Positions 61,434-64,000 of a stretch of DNA of 64,000 bases are shown one piece after another. Below the pieces are notes generated by a model that did not search any database, was not told where the DNA came from, and worked only from the letters and a program-made list of their open reading frames with translations. How positions within the stretch are numbered: the first letter of the stretch is position 1; the number at the start of each line of letters is the position of its first letter. The position numbers and the translations under genes were made by a program. This stretch comes from Flavobacteriaceae bacterium UBA4166 (lineage in GTDB: Bacteria > Bacteroidota > Bacteroidia > Flavobacteriales > Flavobacteriaceae), in assembly GCA_002379985.1 (NCBI GenBank), contig DFVG01000047.1, positions 103,247 to 167,246 of the forward strand. Direction: 5' to 3'.

Positions 61434-62642
61434 ATGATGAAAACTAATTTTCTTTTACTTATAGGCGTTTTTGCCTTAATCCTCACTTCTTGTGAGAGCG
61501 ATGATACCGCTGATATCATCATCGAAGACAATAGCGTTACTACCATCAACAATGAAGGTGATGGCGGTGGCGGTGACGGTGGTGGTGCCGGAGACGAAGC
61601 AATTGCCTTAAGTGGAGTGTACACTTCAGACTTAAACTTAACCGCAGACAATGAGTACTTGGTAACCGGTGCTGTATTAATGGCAGAAGGAACTACCTTG
61701 AACATTGCTCCTGGAACTACTATTAACGTTGCCCCAGTAGGAGTACAAGCTTACATCGCGATCTTGCAAGGAGCACGTATCGTTGCAGATGCGAGCGCTG
61801 ATAACCCAATTGTATTCACTTCAAATGCAGATTCTCCTGGTTCTGGTGATTGGGGTGGTATCGTAATGTGTGGTCGTGCGCCTATCAATTCAACTGCTGA
61901 CGGTTCTACCGATACTTCTACTACTGAGGTAGGTGGACTTTCTTATGGAGGAAATAGCCCTGGAGATGACTCTGGTATCCTTCGTTATGTTCGTGTAGAA
62001 TATGCGGGTGGTGCTGTTGACGGAAACTCTGAGTTGAATGGGGTATCTCTATATGCTATCGGAAACAATACTATTATTGATTATGTACAAGTATATGTAG
62101 GTTCTGATGACGGTTTCGAATTCTTCGGTGGTACCGTAAATGCTAGTCACTTGGCAGTATTTGGTTCTGAAGATGATTCTATCGACTGGACAGAAGGATA
62201 CACTGGAAGCTTAACAGATGTTTATATTGAGCACACGGCAAGCCATGATAAGGCTTTTGAATGTGATGGATACAACACTGATTTCTCAAACGAAGGGGGT
62301 TATTTTTCTGCACCTAACGTAACGAATGTAACGATTGTTGGAACCAACGACGCTGACAACGAAGCGATTCGTCTTCGTGCCGGAACACAAGGAATCTTCA
62401 CAAATGTAGTGATCTCTGATTTTGATGAAGGATTTGATCTTGATGGTGATATGGGTGACAACCCAACCGGACAAGGTGTTCTTGATGGATTGTTACAAGC
62501 AATGGATGTTACCTTTAACAACGTAACAACACAAGTAAAAAATGACACCGGATTTGACTTCATGGATAGTGATTTCTTAACAGGTGTTGGAAATGGAACG
62601 GGAACTGACTTCGCTACCTGGGGCGCAGGTTGGGCTCGTTAA
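61434..62642 (+). CDS. Secreted lipoprotein with right-handed beta-helix-like body
   Basis: A 402-residue lipoprotein. The signal MMKTNFLLLIGVFALILTSC is followed by ESDDTAD, an acidic stretch like that of surface-exported lipoproteins, then a Gly/Asp-rich linker (GDGGGGDGGGAGDE, about 41-55). The body has short repeated strand units rich in Asn, Gly, Val and Asp (YLVTGAVLMAEGTTLNIAPG, NPIVFTSNADSPGSGDWGG, GVSLYAIGNNTIIDYVQVYV, GFEFFGGTVNASHLAVFGSE), which resembles parallel beta-helix proteins. No catalytic motif is seen. It lies 28 bp after the TonB receptor and is probably its surface partner or a substrate-capture protein; no named family assigned. Confidence 0.75.
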   Translation: MMKTNFLLLIGVFALILTSCESDDTADIIIEDNSVTTINNEGDGGGGDGGGAGDEAIALSGVYTSDLNLTADNEYLVTGAVLMAEGTTLNIAPGTTINVAPVGVQAYIAILQGARIVADASADNPIVFTSNADSPGSGDWGGIVMCGRAPINSTADGSTDTSTTEVGGLSYGGNSPGDDSGILRYVRVEYAGGAVDGNSELNGVSLYAIGNNTIIDYVQVYVGSDDGFEFFGGTVNASHLAVFGSEDDSIDWTEGYTGSLTDVYIEHTASHDKAFECDGYNTDFSNEGGYFSAPNVTNVTIVGTNDADNEAIRLRAGTQGIFTNVVISDFDEGFDLDGDMGDNPTGQGVLDGLLQAMDVTFNNVTTQVKNDTGFDFMDSDFLTGVGNGTGTDFATWGAGWAR

Positions 62643-62660
62643 TATTCAATTTCATAACAT

Positions 62661-62690
62661 AAAAAAAGCTCCCAAATTGGGAGCTTTTTT
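62661..62690. terminator. Bidirectional terminator after the lipoprotein gene
   Basis: AAAAAAGCTCCCAA with TTGGGAGCTTTTTT around an A, a perfect symmetrical stem; it lies between two convergent genes. Confidence 0.9.
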
Positions 62691-62707
62691 GTTCTTACGT
62701 ATTGCGT

Positions 62708-63067
62708 TTAATTACTAACTACGCGGCTGTCGGTCAAGGTCCATGTGGTAACTTCACCAATTCTTGAATCGGTGTAGGTTACCTCTTTTTTGGTATTTCC
62801 ATTATAGAAAGTCCACGTTCCAACTTTTTGCCCCTTGTTGTAGTATGCTTCTGCGGTTAAAGTGCCCGCGGGGTTAAAACTTAACCATTTTCCGTCAAGT
62901 TTACCTGTTTTGGTATAGCTTCCTTTTTGAGCAACAACCCCATTGTCGTGATACAACACAGCATCAATCTGATCTCCATTAAGTGTATAGGAGTCTTTTG
63001 GTGCTTCTTGGGCCATAGCCACATTCACGGTCAATAATAAAACGATCATCCAAGCTAAATTCTTCAT
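62708..63067 (-). CDS. Exported MORN_2-repeat protein
   Basis: A 119-residue secreted protein. The signal MKNLAWMIVLLLTVNVAMAQ is followed by repeats of the MORN_2 type: GKLDGKWLSFNPAGTLTAEA, YYNKGQKVGTWTFYNG. Such proteins are sometimes labelled YwqK-family antitoxins, but with an export signal and no toxin gene adjacent that name is misleading. Function unknown, perhaps an outer-surface or periplasmic structural protein. A repeat array (63105-63154) lies upstream of its ATG on the shared intergenic strand. Confidence 0.82.
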   Translation of the reverse strand: MKNLAWMIVLLLTVNVAMAQEAPKDSYTLNGDQIDAVLYHDNGVVAQKGSYTKTGKLDGKWLSFNPAGTLTAEAYYNKGQKVGTWTFYNGNTKKEVTYTDSRIGEVTTWTLTDSRVVSN

Positions 63068-63104
63068 AATAGGGCGTTTTGAATTAATATTTACTTTACA
63101 AATA

Positions 63105-63154
63105 TAACGAATTATTTACATTCAAAATACATTTACGTAACATTTACATAACAT
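63105..63154. promoter_or_regulatory. Pho-box-like 11-bp repeat array in the MORN-PiT intergenic region
   Basis: In one 11-bp register: TAACGA (63105), TTACAT (63116), ATACAT (63127), TAACAT (63138), TAACAT (63149). The segment 63138-63152 (TAACATTTACATAAC) is identical to 58430-58444. The array lies 38-87 nt upstream of the MORN-repeat gene (minus) and about 200 nt upstream of the PiT gene (plus), so its target is most likely the former. Confidence 0.5.
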
Positions 63155-63285
63155 TAAAACTATAACATCTTGTTTTTCAATATTTTACATTTTAAGATTT
63201 AACATTGGAACCTGAATAAGTAACTCTAAACAGCCCATGGATACTATTTATCTATGATTGAGATTTAATCCTTCGGTAAAACTCA

Positions 63286-63302
63286 TAACATTTAGGTAAC
63301 AT
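63286..63302 (+). promoter_or_regulatory. Pho-box-like repeat pair upstream of the PiT gene
   Basis: Two TAACAT hexamers exactly 11 bp apart (63286 and 63297, ATAACATTTAG/GTAACATTTGC), 51 nt before the PiT ATG. Same spacing and near-identical unit as the other two arrays. Confidence 0.5.
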
Positions 63303-63352
63303 TTGCTACAAAAATTAATTTCAAATTTGTTGTTCTAAGTACACAAGCTTTT

Positions 63353-64000
63353 ATGGAAAACATTTACCTGATTATGCTTATAGCCCTTGCCGTATTGGCT
63401 ATAGCTGACTTGGTAGTTGGGGTGAGTAATGACGCGGTTAATTTTTTGAATTCGGCCATTGGTTCTAAAGCCGTTACGTTTAGAACTATCATGATTGTTG
63501 CCAGCATAGGTATTGCCTTCGGAGCGCTTTCCTCTAGTGGAATGATGGAGGTTGCCCGTAAAGGAATCTTTGTTCCCGGCCAATTTTATTTTGATGAGAT
63601 CATGATCATTTTTATGGCGGTAATGATCACCGATATCCTGCTTTTAGACTTTTTTAATAGCTTAGGACTCCCTACATCCACTACAGTTTCGATTGTTTTC
63701 GAATTATTAGGAGCCGCCGTCTGTATGTCGGTTATCAAGATCAACAACAGCGATAACAGCATTCTAGATATTGGGAATTATATCAATTCAGACAAGGCCA
63801 CGGAAATTATTCTGGGTATTCTGCTTTCTGTAGTCGTAGCCTTTACCATCGGTGCGATCGTACAGTTTATTTCTCGTTTTCTCCTCACTTTTAATTTTGA
63901 AAAAAAAGCCTCTTGGGTGGCTGCTGTTTTTGGAGGATTAGCAACCACCGCCATAGCCTATTTTATCATCATCAAAGGGTTAAAAGGTGCTGCCATTCTA
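63353..64000 (+). CDS. PiT-family inorganic phosphate transporter (3' end cut by window edge)
   Basis: An open frame from ATG 63353 (MENIYLIMLIALAVLAIADL) runs past the right edge; 216 codons are visible with no stop. The family hallmark GVSNDAVNFLNSAIGSKAV is in the first TM segment region, followed by DLLLLDFFNSLGLPTSTTVSIVFELLG split over two segments, the second PiT signature area, and further TM helices. Members transport phosphate with protons or sodium; the gene encodes the inner-membrane entry step. Two 11-bp-spaced TAACAT boxes precede it, which suggests common regulation with the TonB receptor operon. Confidence 0.92.
   Translation, partial: MENIYLIMLIALAVLAIADLVVGVSNDAVNFLNSAIGSKAVTFRTIMIVASIGIAFGALSSSGMMEVARKGIFVPGQFYFDEIMIIFMAVMITDILLLDFFNSLGLPTSTTVSIVFELLGAAVCMSVIKINNSDNSILDIGNYINSDKATEIILGILLSVVVAFTIGAIVQFISRFLLTFNFEKKASWVAAVFGGLATTAIAYFIIIKGLKGAAIL

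Noticed and set aside
62708..63067. Toxin-antitoxin label for the YwqK-like gene
   Set aside because: The protein has an export signal and MORN_2 repeats and no toxin gene is adjacent.
1..64000. Search for prophage, insertion sequence, secretion cluster or defence system
   Set aside because: No integrase, transposase, phage structural gene, restriction or abortive-infection domain was found; gene order is housekeeping throughout.

Overview
The window is chromosomal DNA of a member of the Bacteroidota, most likely a marine Flavobacteriaceae. The evidence is: promoters of the Bacteroidota type (TTG about 17-22 nt upstream of TAnnTTTG) in front of several genes, start sites without Shine-Dalgarno sequences, family-typical proteins (DUF2723, DUF5916, DUF5686-type barrel, GH92 lipoprotein, TonB-dependent receptor with a carboxypeptidase-regulatory-like N-terminus), lipoproteins with acidic residues after the lipobox cysteine, and a paired ExbD/ExbB cluster. 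Almost everything is housekeeping or envelope biology. I see no prophage, insertion sequence, CRISPR array or plasmid gene.

Layout. 1-5.8 kb: tRNA-Gln (cut by the left edge), a DUF2723 membrane protein, a polysaccharide deacetylase, a thioredoxin-fold protein lacking the first active-site cysteine, and a membrane metallophosphoesterase. 5.9-9.8 kb: a GH92 mannosidase translationally coupled to a glycosylasparaginase, an apparent N-glycan degradation pair. 9.86-9.98 kb: a small RNA candidate with its own promoter and terminator. 10.1-16.3 kb: lipoprotein cytochrome c, polA and a DUF5916 outer-membrane protein. 16.4-21.6 kb: translation block rplM-rpsI-rpsB-tsf, a spondin-domain lipoprotein on the other strand, then pyrH-frr. 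21.7-29.1 kb: outer-membrane barrel, RND/MMPL exporter, asnS, rpoN and a coupled membrane protein. 29.1-32.3 kb (minus strand): outer-membrane barrel plus the exbB / 4-TM protein / exbD / exbD proton-channel operon. 32.3-33.0 kb: about 800 bases without protein genes, holding a palindromic repeat cluster and tRNA-Ser. 33.1-38.3 kb: asparaginase, TatD, retropepsin-like protease, a TPR-histidine kinase/response-regulator pair with TTG starts, and a 45-residue membrane peptide. 38.3-43.5 kb (minus): sucB, sucA and a prenyl synthetase. 43.6-50.4 kb: a TetR-TolC-adaptor-RND efflux operon. 50.5-58.4 kb: aspS, CLC chloride channel, cold-shock protein, tadA, dxs and dgt. 58.4-64 kb: TonB receptor, beta-helix-like lipoprotein, MORN-repeat protein and a PiT phosphate transporter (cut by the right edge).

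How the parts work together. The most interesting block is the last one. Three intergenic regions within 5 kb (upstream of the TonB receptor, the MORN-repeat gene and the PiT transporter) carry TAACAT-like hexamers repeated in an 11-bp register, including an identical 15-nt stretch in two of them. Because one target is a phosphate permease, a phosphate-starvation (Pho-like) regulon that includes an outer-membrane receptor and a surface lipoprotein is a plausible but unproven reading. Other points of note are the small RNA at about 9.9 kb, hairpin leaders and attenuators in the ribosomal block, the GH92/glycosylasparaginase pair, and a repeated tendency of the -7 promoter box (TAnnTTTG) to lie directly at or before start codons, which gives very short leaders and creates false TTG starts.
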